This document shows, in pieces, positions 44,426-54,355 of a stretch of 64,000 bases of DNA; the first letter of the stretch is position 1; each line of letters opens with the position of its first letter. The notes below the pieces were generated by a model. That model was not told where the DNA came from, did no database searches, and saw only the letters and a list, made by a program, of their open reading frames with translations. Where the stretch lies: NCBI GenBank assembly GCA_964016885.1, contig OZ024742.1, positions 122,302,196 through 122,366,195 on the forward strand. The letters are read 5' to 3'. The position numbers and the translations under genes are program-made. This DNA is from Eledone cirrhosa. Its lineage: Eukaryota > Mollusca > Cephalopoda > Octopoda > Eledonidae.

Positions 44426-45260
44426 CTCCCCAACTAAAAGCGTATATCACCGCGATAATTGTGTCTTGGACAATTTCATAAATTTCGTTATTTACTATTA
44501 TAATTCCTTACTTGGGCTTTGTCGACCAACTAGAGTCATTTTTAATTTGACCCATTCCATATTTTCAGTCAGTCCATTTGTTATTGTAATCTTCATTTGG
44601 TGTTCATGCGACTTCTTCATATCCACACGCACCTCCTTGGCATTTGCATCATTCAGAAATATGGCTCTTGGTTTTCCTTCATTTACGCCATTGCGTTGTG
44701 CTTTCTCGCCATTTTTGAGGAAAGTATCACAGTGCAAATTGAATGTATGATGTTAAGAGTATTAGAAATGAAACACAAACCCTGGGTATGCCGTCATGCG
44801 TACTTGCTGCCAAACATATGTGACAGATTATGGAAGCATCTTGTATACGACCATCAGAAGAAGTATATAATAAAACATTAGAGTATTATAGAATAATTCA
44901 TAATACTTACACCTTAAAAAATTTGCATGAATACATGGGAGATTTATATATTTACATATTTACTATATGCAATTTACAGAAATTAGTTTGTAACAACGTT
45001 TACTGTCCGGTGTTAAAAGTGAAGACAGTAATTCTAAAAGTACACATAGGAAAAGATCAATCAATATTTATTAAATATGTATAGCATAAAACTCTTTTAT
45101 TTTTTGCCAGATCATTTTAGTTTATTGTAGTATTCAAAATATATTCTTAAGGAAAGATATCTATGAACTAATTATACACCAAAATATAGTGCGTGAATAT
45201 TCTTCGGTTACACAATAACAGAACTTGTGTATAATAAAGAAAAAATATATATACAGTATT
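44426..45260. other. No recognisable gene
   Basis: AT-rich; overlapping opposite-strand frames at 44466-44750 show no recognisable domain. Confidence 0.5.
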
Positions 45261-45289
45261 ATTATTATTCTTTGAGTCTCAGTCATTGA

Positions 45290-46010
45290 TATTGATTTAA
45301 CTGGAAAGTTTGTTCAGATGAACATTAAGCCGCTACCTGTAGCATCAGATATTCAGGACGTATCGGAGGGTTCTTTTTGTTCCCAGTAAGCCTACTTTTT
45401 GAAGTATTTTTAATCATCCTTGAAAACTCTTTGAGATAATACATAGTGTTCCTATGACAATCGAGACGACCTTGATCTCATGACAGTCTCAAATCCTTTT
45501 AACTCCAACTTTAAATCCTGGTATCGGTTAATTTTCTCCTTCTCCTTTTCTTGCACACCTGTGTCAAATTGGCGATTATTTTTCCTTGTCAAAAACCACC
45601 AGGTCAGGCCTATTGTGTTCTAATTTCTTGTCCGTCTGTAACCTAAAATCCCATAGCACCTTCATTGATCGCTTTCCGTCACCGACTCTGTCTTATGCTC
45701 ATACCACTTATCAGAATGTGGTAAACTGTTTACTTTACATAGGTGCCAGTGAATCACCTTTCCTATCATATCATGTCTCCAGCCTTTATAGTGGGTATAG
45801 GCTAGGTGTTTACACTCGGATACAATGTGAGCCACGGTCTCCTCACTCTCTCCACAGATCCTACACGGAGAGCTAAGCTCCTTCTTGTCAATATGGTGTT
45901 TCACCCACTTCGTTCTGAGGGCCTGCTCTTGTGCAGCCATTAGCATTCCTTCTGTAGCTTTTTAAAGGTCTCTTCTTTTTAACCAGTTCCATGTCTGTGG
46001 ATCTATGAAT
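45290..46010 (-). pseudogene. RLE LINE C-terminal domain, copy 1
   Basis: Minus frame LMAAQEQALRTKWVKHHIDK, then CRICGESEETVAHIVSEC (a C-x2-C-x8-H-x4-C zinc motif), WYEHKTESV and, after stops and a deletion around 45560, the nuclease tail. More decayed than copies 2 and 3. Confidence 0.8.
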
Positions 46011-46046
46011 TCTGTTTTCTTAAAGAAGGTGCTATGAGGGGATTTT

Positions 46047-46430
46047 TCATGAATGCTGGTCACTAGACCTTTTTACTGCCTGCAAAAGGCCTTCCAGTTC
46101 GTCCTTATCTTTGCAATATAGCTTCAAATCATCCATATAAAATAGGTGGTTTATTTTTTTGTTGTCAATTCTATAACCGTACCCTGTTCTATTAAGCTCG
46201 GATGTAAGGGGTATTAAAGCTATGCAGAAAAGCAATTGGAGATTTGTGTTCCATAATGACATATTGTGCGTCAGGAAGTTTGAGATCACAGGAGAGATTT
46301 TGAAGATGTCCAGTGATTTCAGAATCCATGAGTTTGGTATGCTGTCAAAGGTTTTTTTATAATCGATCCATACAGAACTGAGATTTCTGTGTTTATTATG
46401 ACAGTTCTCAGGGATCATACGATTAATCAA
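46047..46430 (-). pseudogene. RLE LINE reverse transcriptase fragment
   Basis: WIDYKKTFDSIPNSWILKSL is RT motif A (the DYKKAFDS type) and NHLFYMDDLKLYCKDKDELE is motif C with YMDD. Between them the frame jumps from SLWNTNLQLL to FCIALIPLTSELNRTGYGYR, so the QGDSLSPLL block (motif B) appears deleted. The motif wording is that of LINEs usually reported as type-1 R2-like in database annotations. Confidence 0.8.
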
Positions 46431-46446
46431 AAGTTGATTTTCTTCT

Positions 46447-47466
46447 TATTATTATTATTGTTCTTTGAGTCAGAGTCATTGATGTTAGTTAACTGGAAAA
46501 TTTGTTGAAATGAATATCAAGCCACTACCTGCAGCCTCAGATATTCAGGACGTATCGGAGGGTTCTTGTTGTTCCCAGCAAGCATGCCCTTTGAAGCATT
46601 CCAAAAAGCGTGTCGGGGCCAATTTTCTTTAACCATCCCTGGACACTTTTTGAGATAGTACCTAGTGCGCCTATGACAATCGGGACCACTTTGACTTCAA
46701 GGCAGTTCCAAATCCTTTTTACCTCCCACTTTATGTCTTGGTATCGGTTAATTTTCTCCCTGTCCTTCTCTTGCACTCTCGTGTCAAATGGGCAGGCCAC
46801 ATCCACAATCAGGCACGATCTTTTTTCATTGTCCAAAACCACCACGTCAGGTCTATTGTGTTCCAGTTTCTTGTCCGTCTGTATCCTAAAATCCCACAGC
46901 ACCTTCACCTGATCGTTTTCTATCACCGCCTCTGGCTTATGCTCATACCACTTCTCAGAATGTGGTAAATTGTTTACTTTGCATAGGTGCCAGTGGATCA
47001 CCCTGCCTATCACATCATGTCTCCAGCCTTTATAGTGAGTCTGGGCTAGGTGTTTACACTCGGATACAATGTGAGCCACAGTCTCCTCTCTCTCTCAACA
47101 CATCCTGCACAGTGGGCTAGCCTCCTCCTTGTAAATATGGTGTTGCAGCCACTTCGTTTTGAGGGCCTGCTCTTGCGCAGCCATTAGCATTCCTTCTGTA
47201 GCCTTTTTAAGGTCTCCTCTTTTCAACTAGTTCCATGTCTGTGGATCTCTGAATTCAGTTTTCTCAAAGAAGGTACTATGAAGGTATTTTTCATGAAGGC
47301 AGCTCTTTCACCTTGTTGTTATTTCCTCCTTGGACATCCCCTGGTCTTTTGTCTTCTCCTTCAGTACAATTCTGAGTATTGGCTCCTTACTATCAGTCAC
47401 TTATTTGTGTAGGTTGTTTTTCTCCATCTTAATACATGCTTATAAGACCTCTTCCACCTTCAGATT
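46447..47466 (-). pseudogene. RLE LINE copy 2, C-terminal zinc plus PD-(D/E)XK-like nuclease
   Basis: The 180-codon frame 46537-47079 contains AHIVSECKHLAQTHYKGWRH, WHLCKVNNLPHSEKWYEHKP, LEHNRPDVVVLDNEKRSCLI followed by VDVACPFDTRVQEKDREKIN, and KVVPIVIGALGTISKS. RPDVVV...IVDV..P...R..K fits the PD-(D/E)XK core of the restriction-like endonuclease of R2-type LINEs, which nicks the target and primes reverse transcription. The preceding Cys motif is CRMC then a stop where CGE is expected, so the zinc motif is broken. A further upstream part (about 47090-47466: NNLHK, EPILRIV, FRDPQTWN) is in broken frames. It ends at the left in (AAT)n and at the right in (ATT)n. Confidence 0.82.
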
Positions 47467-47497
47467 TCCTATTATTATTATTATTATTATTATTATT
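47467..47497. repeat. (ATT)n microsatellite at LINE 5' junction
   Basis: ATT repeats immediately before the conserved LINE start GGCGACCTACGTAG. Confidence 0.95.
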
Positions 47498-47706
47498 GGC
47501 GACCTACGTAGGAAATCGTATTATCGTGAGCTCCACAAAGGTTTGTTATTTCCGTTTGTTTAAAAATTGCCATTTATGGAAAATTTTATTGTAAACTGTT
47601 TATAAGCACACATACATTGTTTTCCGAAAAGGACACCCAAAAAGATTGGGGCCTTGTGCCCAAAATTTTAACTTTTATTATTATTCAAAAATTTCTTTGA
47701 AAAAAA

Positions 47707-49683
47707 ATGGCTAATTCCCCCCTGCACGAAGCAGCTGAAAGCCTTCCTCACAAAATAACACCTCACACCGACACCACCATTGTAAATGTTACTACGTTTG
47801 CCAACACAAAAAAAATATAAGCAGTAGCAATATTTTAAATTTGTCTCAGGCAGACATTGATTTCCCGCCATTACCAATGACTGCAGGTGTTAAACCCTCC
47901 ACCACCACCACCACCGCGACAACCACCACCACCACCGCGACAACAGAAACAAAAGAAGAAAAAAATAAATTAACTCGTGACGTCGAAATGAAATCAAGCA
48001 AAATGGACTCTTCCCCACCAAAGACGACTGACGTCACCACCACCACAACTGAAAATAAAATTAATATTAACGATAGCAACAACAACAACAATGACATTAT
48101 AAAACCGACCCTCAGTTTCGCCATCGTAGCAAAACAATTCGAAGCGTTCACGGTAACTCAAGAAGATTTAGAAAATGCCAAACAAATGGTAAAGAAAGAT
48201 GGGTACAGGGTCAGCCTCACCCCCCACCTAATAAAATGGAGCATCGGCGCCTGTGCACCGTGTCGTATAGAACAATAAATGTAAAATCGCGCCGAGTGGA
48301 ACGGGCATCCGAGTCCCAAATCCCAAAAGCTTTGGGACATGTGTGGGCAAGAAAAACCCACATCAGACGTGGGCAAAAGTATGGAACCGTGGATGTGTTC
48401 TTTGAAACACCAGAGGAGGCTAGAGAACACTCCATGGCCCCATTAAAAAGTGACGACCTCACACTCGTCCCAAGCTATTGTGGCCAGAGACTCGTAAAGA
48501 TCAGGGTGACCCACGTTCCACCGGCCATCGAAATTCCCTGGCTAATAGCGGCTGTCCTCGCCGGCATCGAAGCCAACACGAAAATAATAGCAGTAGCAAA
48601 AGAAAAGTAGGAAAACTGGTCCGGATCTGGGATGGAGCTCCTGATCCAAGCGGACCAAAAAAGCATTGAGGAGATCCCAGAGGTAATAGACCTCACTGAC
48701 GGCAGCTACCTCACGGTAATTGTCGAGGGCAGAAGACCTAGGTGTGTCGTTTGTGGTGAAGGAACCCACCTAAGGGCTTTCTGCCCTCAGGCTAAAAGGT
48801 TGAGGCCACCTCTCCTACCCACCCCAGTGACACAACCATCAACACCACCAGTAGCAGAGATGGCAGCAACAACTGTAGCAGCAACAACAGAAGCAACTAT
48901 AACAGCAACAACCCCAGCAACAGTAGCAAAACTAACACCACTACCACCACCAGCAATACCAACACCACCACCACCCAACGCTTCAGAACTAGCACCAGCG
49001 CCTACACCATCCACCACACCACAACCAAAACTAACGGCTGTGGAGGATTTTCCACTCCGCGGCCTATCACAACTGGAGACAGATTGTGACGACGAGGAGT
49101 GGGAAACGATATCCGGAAAAAAAAAAGAAACCAAAAAAGAAAAAATTCTCTTCATTCTCCCTCCAAAAACAAAACACAGAGGGAAACAAATAAACTAAGA
49201 AACAAAAAAGTTAGGACAGGTATGCCACCATCCACACCAGCATCACCAACCCCATCAACCCAAACACCAACACCATCACCATCATTAACTCCAACATCAC
49301 CATCACCTACACCACAAAAGTCACCAAAATGCGAAACAGAAAGAAACCCACAACAAACGCAAACAAAACAAAACAACCAAAACGATACACACTACACAGC
49401 ATTAAATTTGAACAACAAGCAATTATTACACTACATCCAACACAACACCAGCATCACAGAAAAAGACTACACAACAACCCCAAAATTCACACCACCTCCA
49501 CACATACAAATCACTCGCATCACACAGAAAACGTACATGACACTAAAACAAAAATTCCCCAAAGACATCGGAGACTTCCGACAAGCACTCTCCAGGAGGA
49601 TTTATAAGGACATCCTTCCTGAGGAGGCCACAAGCAGTGAAAAGGATGGAAAAACCGTCCTTCCCCTACGAGAAGTAAGGTAA
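47707..49683 (+). pseudogene. Tx1-type LINE ORF1 (Gag-like, CCHC)
   Basis: The start is the ATG at 47707 (ANSPLHEAAESLPHK), whose product aligns with copy 2 from 60583. An A-run expansion near 47810 breaks the frame before LSQADIDFPPLPMTAG. A Thr-rich N-terminal region follows, then LSFAIVAKQFEAFTVTQEDL, MEHRRLCTVSYRTINVKSRR, a stop (TAG, 48608-48610) where copy 2 has Gln, then LTVIVEGRRPRCVVCGEGTH. The knuckle CVVCGEGTHLRAFC is an intact C-x2-C-x4-H-x4-C. A Pro/Thr/Ala-rich linker leads to an acidic, Lys-rich end; a further frameshift in the A-rich run near 49120 joins a tail ending KDILPEEATSSEKDGKTVLP. ORF1 proteins of this kind bind element RNA. Confidence 0.85.
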
Positions 49684-49717
49684 GTGGTCTTTCCCATCTT
49701 TTCCACTCCTTTTCAAC

Positions 49718-52700
49718 ATGACCTCACTCAGAATAGGCAGCATAAATGCGCGTGGCTTGGGGTCGTCATGGAAGCAGGGCCACCTGCTCAACGACCTCAG
49801 GTCACTAAACATAGATGTAGTGGCCATCAGCGAGACCAGAATCTCCGAAGCACAGGCTTTCGCACCGATCTTCGGCGGCTACGATGTGTACGCATCTCCC
49901 AGCCGTCCGGGATCGGGGGGATGAGTTGCTGTGCTTTTCGGAGAGGTTTGGATCTTGCCATACGGGCCATCTTCCTGGACGTGACCAGCGGAGAAGGGCA
50001 AGCTTTCAGGTTAGTGGCCGTCTATGCCCCGACAGGAGCAGGGCGGCCTGATTTCTTCCGGCGTCTGGAGACGTTTCTTGGAACGTCCCGCTCTTTAGTG
50101 TTAGTGGGCGACTGGAACGGGATCTTAGATGCACGCTGGGATTGTGTGGGATTAGTGGATAGGGAAGGAGGGTGCAAGAGTCTCACCAACCTGCTCAGAC
50201 GTTTTGAACTGTCTGACAGGTACCGAATGGATTTCCCGAATGTACCAATGTGGACTTGGACAAATCGCATAGGGTCATCCAGATCATATCTAGATAGAGT
50301 ATTTTGTAGGGAAATAGATAGGTCTAGCATAGGCTGTCCACAATTCAAGATAGTCAGCTACACGGACCACAAATTCGTGATCTGTGTGCTTGACTTAGAT
50401 AGGCTTCATAGACGAGCACCCGGCTACTGGAAGCTAAACGCGTCCTTACCAGCGCGCAAGGCCTACAGAGACCGGATTAGCGAACTAGTTAAGCGGGCGT
50501 TGACGGGGGCCATCGTCAACAACAAGTGGTGGTTTGCTCTGAAAAGAGCAATTAGAATAGAGTCCATTAGGTTTAGTAAGACTTTAGCAATAGAGAAAAA
50601 TAGAGCAGAGGGAGAATTAGTTAGAAAATTAGATGAGGCGCTTAGCAAAGGCATCGCGACCGACGTACTTGCGGCGAAATTGGCCCTTGACCAATTCTTC
50701 AATGCAAAGCACGAAGGCTGCTTTGTCAGAGCTAGGGTGCGTGCTCTCAGACACGAGGGGACGAAAGCCGTTCAATGGGCCCGAGTGGCGGAGGCGCGTC
50801 GTGGCAACAAAGCCACGATCCGGTCTTTGGTGGACCACGACGGGCGCATGATACTCGATCCCGGGCAAATGTGTGAAGCTTTTCAGCGACACTTCGCTCA
50901 ACTGTTCGGGGGCAGTGGCGGGCCGGATCGAGGGATGGACTTTAGTGTCTACCTCGACGGACTGCTGCGGCTTTCGGCCACTGAGGCGGAGTGTTGCGAA
51001 AAGCCGATAACAACCGCTGAAGTACGGGATGCAATGACTAGTTGCACAAGGGGTAAATCGCCTGGTTTGGATGGTCTGCCCTATGAACTTTACGTACAAA
51101 TGCCAAACTTGTTCGGAGGCCTCTTGGCGGACGTCTACTGCAACTGGCAACAGAACGGGAGAATTCCCAGCTCTGTGAGCCGCGGAGCGGTGGCGCTGCT
51201 GAGAAAGGATCCGAACAAGGGGGATAACATTGATAATTTTAGGCCCATATCTCTGCTAAACACAGAGTTCAAGATTTTTGCCAAGGTGCTAGCAAAGAGG
51301 TTGGCGCTTGTCGTTGGTGGTCTGGTGGGAGAGGCACAGACATGCGCCATTCCCGACAGATCCATCCACGACAACCTCCACCTCATGCGATACATCGTCG
51401 AGAGGGTAGCTAGGGAACCTGGCACGGGTGGGTCTTTGATCAATTCAGATCAGTCGAAAGCCATCGATAGGGTCGACCATCGTTACCTAACGGCAGTCCT
51501 GAGGGCGGCTGGCTTTGGGCCCGTCTTCAGAGGCTGGATCGCTGCCATGCACAGCGACATCTGCTCTGTAGTGAGAGTGAACGGTCACCTTTCGGAACCG
51601 TTCAACATCATGCGCTCGGTCCGCCAAGGATGTCCCCTCTCGTCCCTATTGTACGTATTGACTCTCGAGCCATTACTGCACAAACTGGAGACGTTGAGGG
51701 GGGTCCCGCGCGAACTAGGATGCGGAAGATCCGTGTCAGCATATGCGGACGATGTCACCGTAGTGGTGTCGAACGCCAAACACATCGAGGCGATCGGCAC
51801 TACACTAAGAGAATACGAAGCGGTGACAGGAGCAATGATCAACCAGGAAAAGTCAGTGGGCCTTCAGCTCGGCACCTGGAGAGGCAGGTCCATGCCGTCC
51901 AACAGTGTCGTCGGGCGCTGGACGGACGGACGGGTTAAATTGCTAGGGGTCTGGTTCGGTCCAGACTTCCAGACGGACAAAAACTGGGACGAGGTGACGA
52001 GCAGGGTGGCTTCTCTCACCCAGAAATGGGCGGAGAGGAAGCTATCCCTGAAAGGTCGAGCGGAGGTGGCGAATGCGTACATCGCATCCGTCATCTACTA
52101 CCGCCTGACCGTCGTACCTTGTCCTAAGCCCCGCCTGACTGCGCTGGAGCGTTTGTTCTTTCGCTTCTTGTGGAAGGGACGCGCTCCGATGGTCAGGCGG
52201 TCCATCTGCTGTCAACACCCGCTACGTGGAGGGCTGGGCATGCCGTGGCTGATGATGCGCAGACACGCGCTCAGGCTACGACATCTCCACCTCTTCCTCG
52301 ACGGTGATCAGGTGTGGTCGCCGTTTGCAAGACACGTTTTTCCCCAGCTCGTCTCCTTGACGGAGCTGCAGTCCTGGGTCAAGCGAAGACCGAGAGGGAG
52401 CGCTTGGAGACTGGAATGTCTTCAGGCGCTCACAGCCCTCGACCAATCGGGCAATGTGATCGGTGGAAACTCCAACTTGGCGTTCTATAGGGGATTAGTG
52501 GAGAGGAAGAGCGACGACGTACTTGGAAAAACTCTAAACGTCGACGAAAATCAACTAGCCAATCTCTTCGGAAGGACTTTCGGGCGGGGCCTATGGACAA
52601 CTTCCAGAAATCCCTGGCCTGGCAGTGCTACCGAGGAGCTTTGCCAGTTCGGGATAAACTCTACAGGCATGGAGGTGCCGTCAGCCGGGCATGTCCGAGA

Positions 52701-53108
52701 TGCGCGCAGGGCGACGAAACCGTCCTGCACGCACTCGTCCAGTATCCGAGCATTGCTGACTTGTGGGTTTATGTCGAACACCTGCTGTCACGTGTAGGAC
52801 CTATCCAGCTATCAGCTGAGTCCATCGTGAGGATTGCCCCGCCCCCTTCCTTTAGCCTGGAAGGGCAGGCAGTTTTTATCTGTCTGGTGGCCATGGCGAA
52901 AGAGATAGTATGGTGGACACGTTTGAAAGGGCTGAAGACGAGCACTTACCTCTTCGGTGATGCGCTGATTAACTTTTTCAAATTTCATTTGAAAAGGAAA
53001 ATCAGGGTAGAGAGGGAAGTGCTCTCTTCCCAGCATTTTGTTGAAAGATGGGTGAGAGAAGCAAGTATGGCCCGAATGAATGGGCCTTCTCTGAGTATGT
53101 GTCTGTAA
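49718..53108 (+). pseudogene. Tx1-type LINE ORF2 (APE endonuclease plus RT)
   Basis: ATG at 49718: TSLRIGSINARGLGSSWKQG. Endonuclease motifs are ISETRI, LVLVGDWNGILD (about 50100), WTWTNRIGSSRSYLDRVF and YTDHKFVIC. RT motifs are GKSPGLDGLPYELY, NFRPISLLNTEFKIFAKVLA, INSDQSKAIDRVDHRYL (motif A), SVRQGCPLSSLLYVL (motif B) and SAYADDVTVVV (motif C, 51742). The thumb has VKLLGVWFG and a conserved FFRFLWKG / GGLGMPWL block. The C-terminus has CPRCAQGDETVLHALVQY, a CCHC motif whose last Cys is Tyr. 'RPISLLNT..KI.AK.LA.RL' points to the Tx1 clade of the L1 superfamily. It is broken by a frameshift near 49920 and another near 52590; the part between is one 880-codon open stretch. A 27-bp in-frame deletion lies at about 49980. 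Confidence 0.9.
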
Positions 53109-53350
53109 ATTAAAGGTGGAAAACTGGGAGAGGGCACTTGCCCTGGTGGTCAGGGCCACTGTGGTCTTTTAATGGGCTTTCTCCACAAATGTCCCTTGGA
53201 AGTCTCCCCCCTATTGGGGAATTTTTCTTTGTTATTTTATTTCAACCTCTGTTTTTTTACACGCAGAAATGCCCATTTGTACCGTCCTGTATTGTCCTGT
53301 ACTGTCCGTAATGTCTACTTTATGTGAACCCTTGTGGTTAATAAAGAAAA

Positions 53351-53366
53351 CATTATTATTATTATT
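53351..53366. repeat. (ATT)n tail of Tx1-type LINE copy 1
   Basis: Short ATT run after the LINE terminus AATAAAGAAAAC. Confidence 0.9.
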
Positions 53367-53466
53367 TGTTGAAAGATGGGTGAGAGAAGCAAGTATGGCC
53401 CGAATGAATGGGCCTTCTCTGAGTATGTGTCTGTAAATTAAAGGTGGAACACTGGGAGAGGGCAAG
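53367..53466 (+). repeat. 100-bp duplicated internal fragment of the Tx1-type LINE
   Basis: GTTGAAAGATGGGTGAGAGA through CTGGGAGAGGGCA repeats 53039-53138 almost exactly (GGAACACTGG instead of GGAAAACTGG). It is followed by AAGAAAAAATTATT, i.e. an A/ATT tail added at an internal position. Confidence 0.9.
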
Positions 53467-53471
53467 AAAAA

Positions 53472-53531
<60 letters not shown>

Positions 53532-53537
53532 GTTATT
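53467..53537. repeat. (ATT)n microsatellite
   Basis: About 65 bp of ATT repeats between the LINE fragment and the tail of RLE LINE copy 3. Confidence 0.95.
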
Positions 53538-54341
53538 ACTCTTTGAGTCTCAGTCATTGATGTTAGTTAACTGGAAAGATTGTTGAAATGAATATCAAGC
53601 CACTACCTGCAGCCTCAGATATTCAGGACGTATCGGAGGGTTCTTGCTGTTCACAGCAAGCATGCCTTTTGAAGCGTTCAAAAAAGCGTGAAGGGGCCAA
53701 TTTTCTTTAACCATCCCTGGAAACTTTTTGAGATAGTCCCTAGTGCGCCTATGACAATCGGGATCACTTTGACTTCATGGCAGTTCCAAATCCTTTTTAC
53801 CTCCCACTTTAATTCCTTGTATCGGTTAATTTTCTCCCTCTCTTTCTCTTGCAATCTCGTGTCGAATGGGCAGGCCACATCCACAATCAGGCACGATCTT
53901 TTTTCATTGTCCAAAACCACCACGTCAGGTCTATTGTGTTCCAGTTTCTTGTCCGTCTGTATCCTAAAATCCCACAGCACCTTCACCTGATCGTTTTCTA
54001 TCACCGCCTCTGGCTTATGCTCATACCACTTCTCAGAATGTGGTAAATTGTTTACTTTGCATAGGTGCCAGTGGATCACCTTGCCCATCACATCATGTCT
54101 CCAGCCCTTATAGTGAGTCTGGGCTAGGTGTTTACACTCGGATACATTGTGAGCCACAGTCTCCTCTATCTCTCCACAGATCCTGCACAGTGGGCTAGCC
54201 TCCTCCTTGTAAATGTGGTGTTTCAACCACTTCGTTTTGAAGGCCTGCTCCTGCGCAGCCATTAACATTCCTTCTGTAGCCTTTTTAAGGTCTCCTCTTT
54301 TCAACCAGTTCCATGTCTGTGGATCTCTAAATTCAGTTCTC
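53538..54341 (-). pseudogene. RLE LINE copy 3, C-terminal zinc plus nuclease
   Basis: The minus frame is open from about 54350 to 53678 (over 220 codons): TEFRDPQTWNWLKRGDLKKA, MLMAAQEQAFKTKWLKHHIY, CRICGEIEETVAHNVSEC (intact C-x2-C-x8-H-x4-C), WHLCKVNNLPHSEKWYEHKP, LEHNRPDVVVLDNEKRSCLI followed by VDVACPFDTRLQEKEREKIN, and KVIPIVIGALGTISKSFQGW. The zinc motif plus RPD...VDV...K core is the RLE module of R2-type LINEs. Best preserved of the copies here. It is 5' truncated at FRDPQTWNW, where (TTA)n begins, and its 3' UTR (53538-53677) ends at (AAT)n. Confidence 0.88.
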
Positions 54342-54355
54342 TTATTATTATTATC

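Larger units (their letters stand above)
45262..46446 (-). mobile_element. RLE-type LINE, copy 1 (internally deleted)
   Basis: The minus-strand element ends at the left in (AAT)n (45262-45275). The RT part lies at right (46047-46430) and the C-terminal Cys/His plus nuclease part at left (45290-46010). The sequence joining them in a complete element is missing at about 46010-46047. Confidence 0.8.
47498..53350 (+). mobile_element. Near full-length Tx1-type LINE, copy 1
   Basis: About 5.85 kb. The start GGCGACCTACGTAGGAAATC follows (ATT)n, as in copy 2 (60367), which defines the 5' end. It contains a 5' UTR (47498-47706), ORF1 (47707-49683) and ORF2 (49718-53108). The 3' UTR holds CCCCCTATTGGGG, AATGCCCATTTGTACCG and a final GTGGTTAATAAAGAAAAC, followed by (ATT)n. 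Both ORFs are disrupted. No target duplication can be defined because both sides are microsatellite. Confidence 0.9.

Noticed and set aside
47841..47900. ORF1 starting at LSQADIDFPP
   Set aside because: That start is a TTG codon inside the protein; both copies have an upstream ATG (47707, 60583) with conserved downstream residues.
49684..49925. First ~80 codons of the 1037-codon frame as the ORF2 N-terminus
   Set aside because: That part is out of frame; the true N-terminus with the endonuclease start is the ATG frame from 49718, joined by a frameshift near 49920.
50629..51150. Minus-strand 173-codon frame
   Set aside because: Antisense shadow of ORF2; no recognisable domain.
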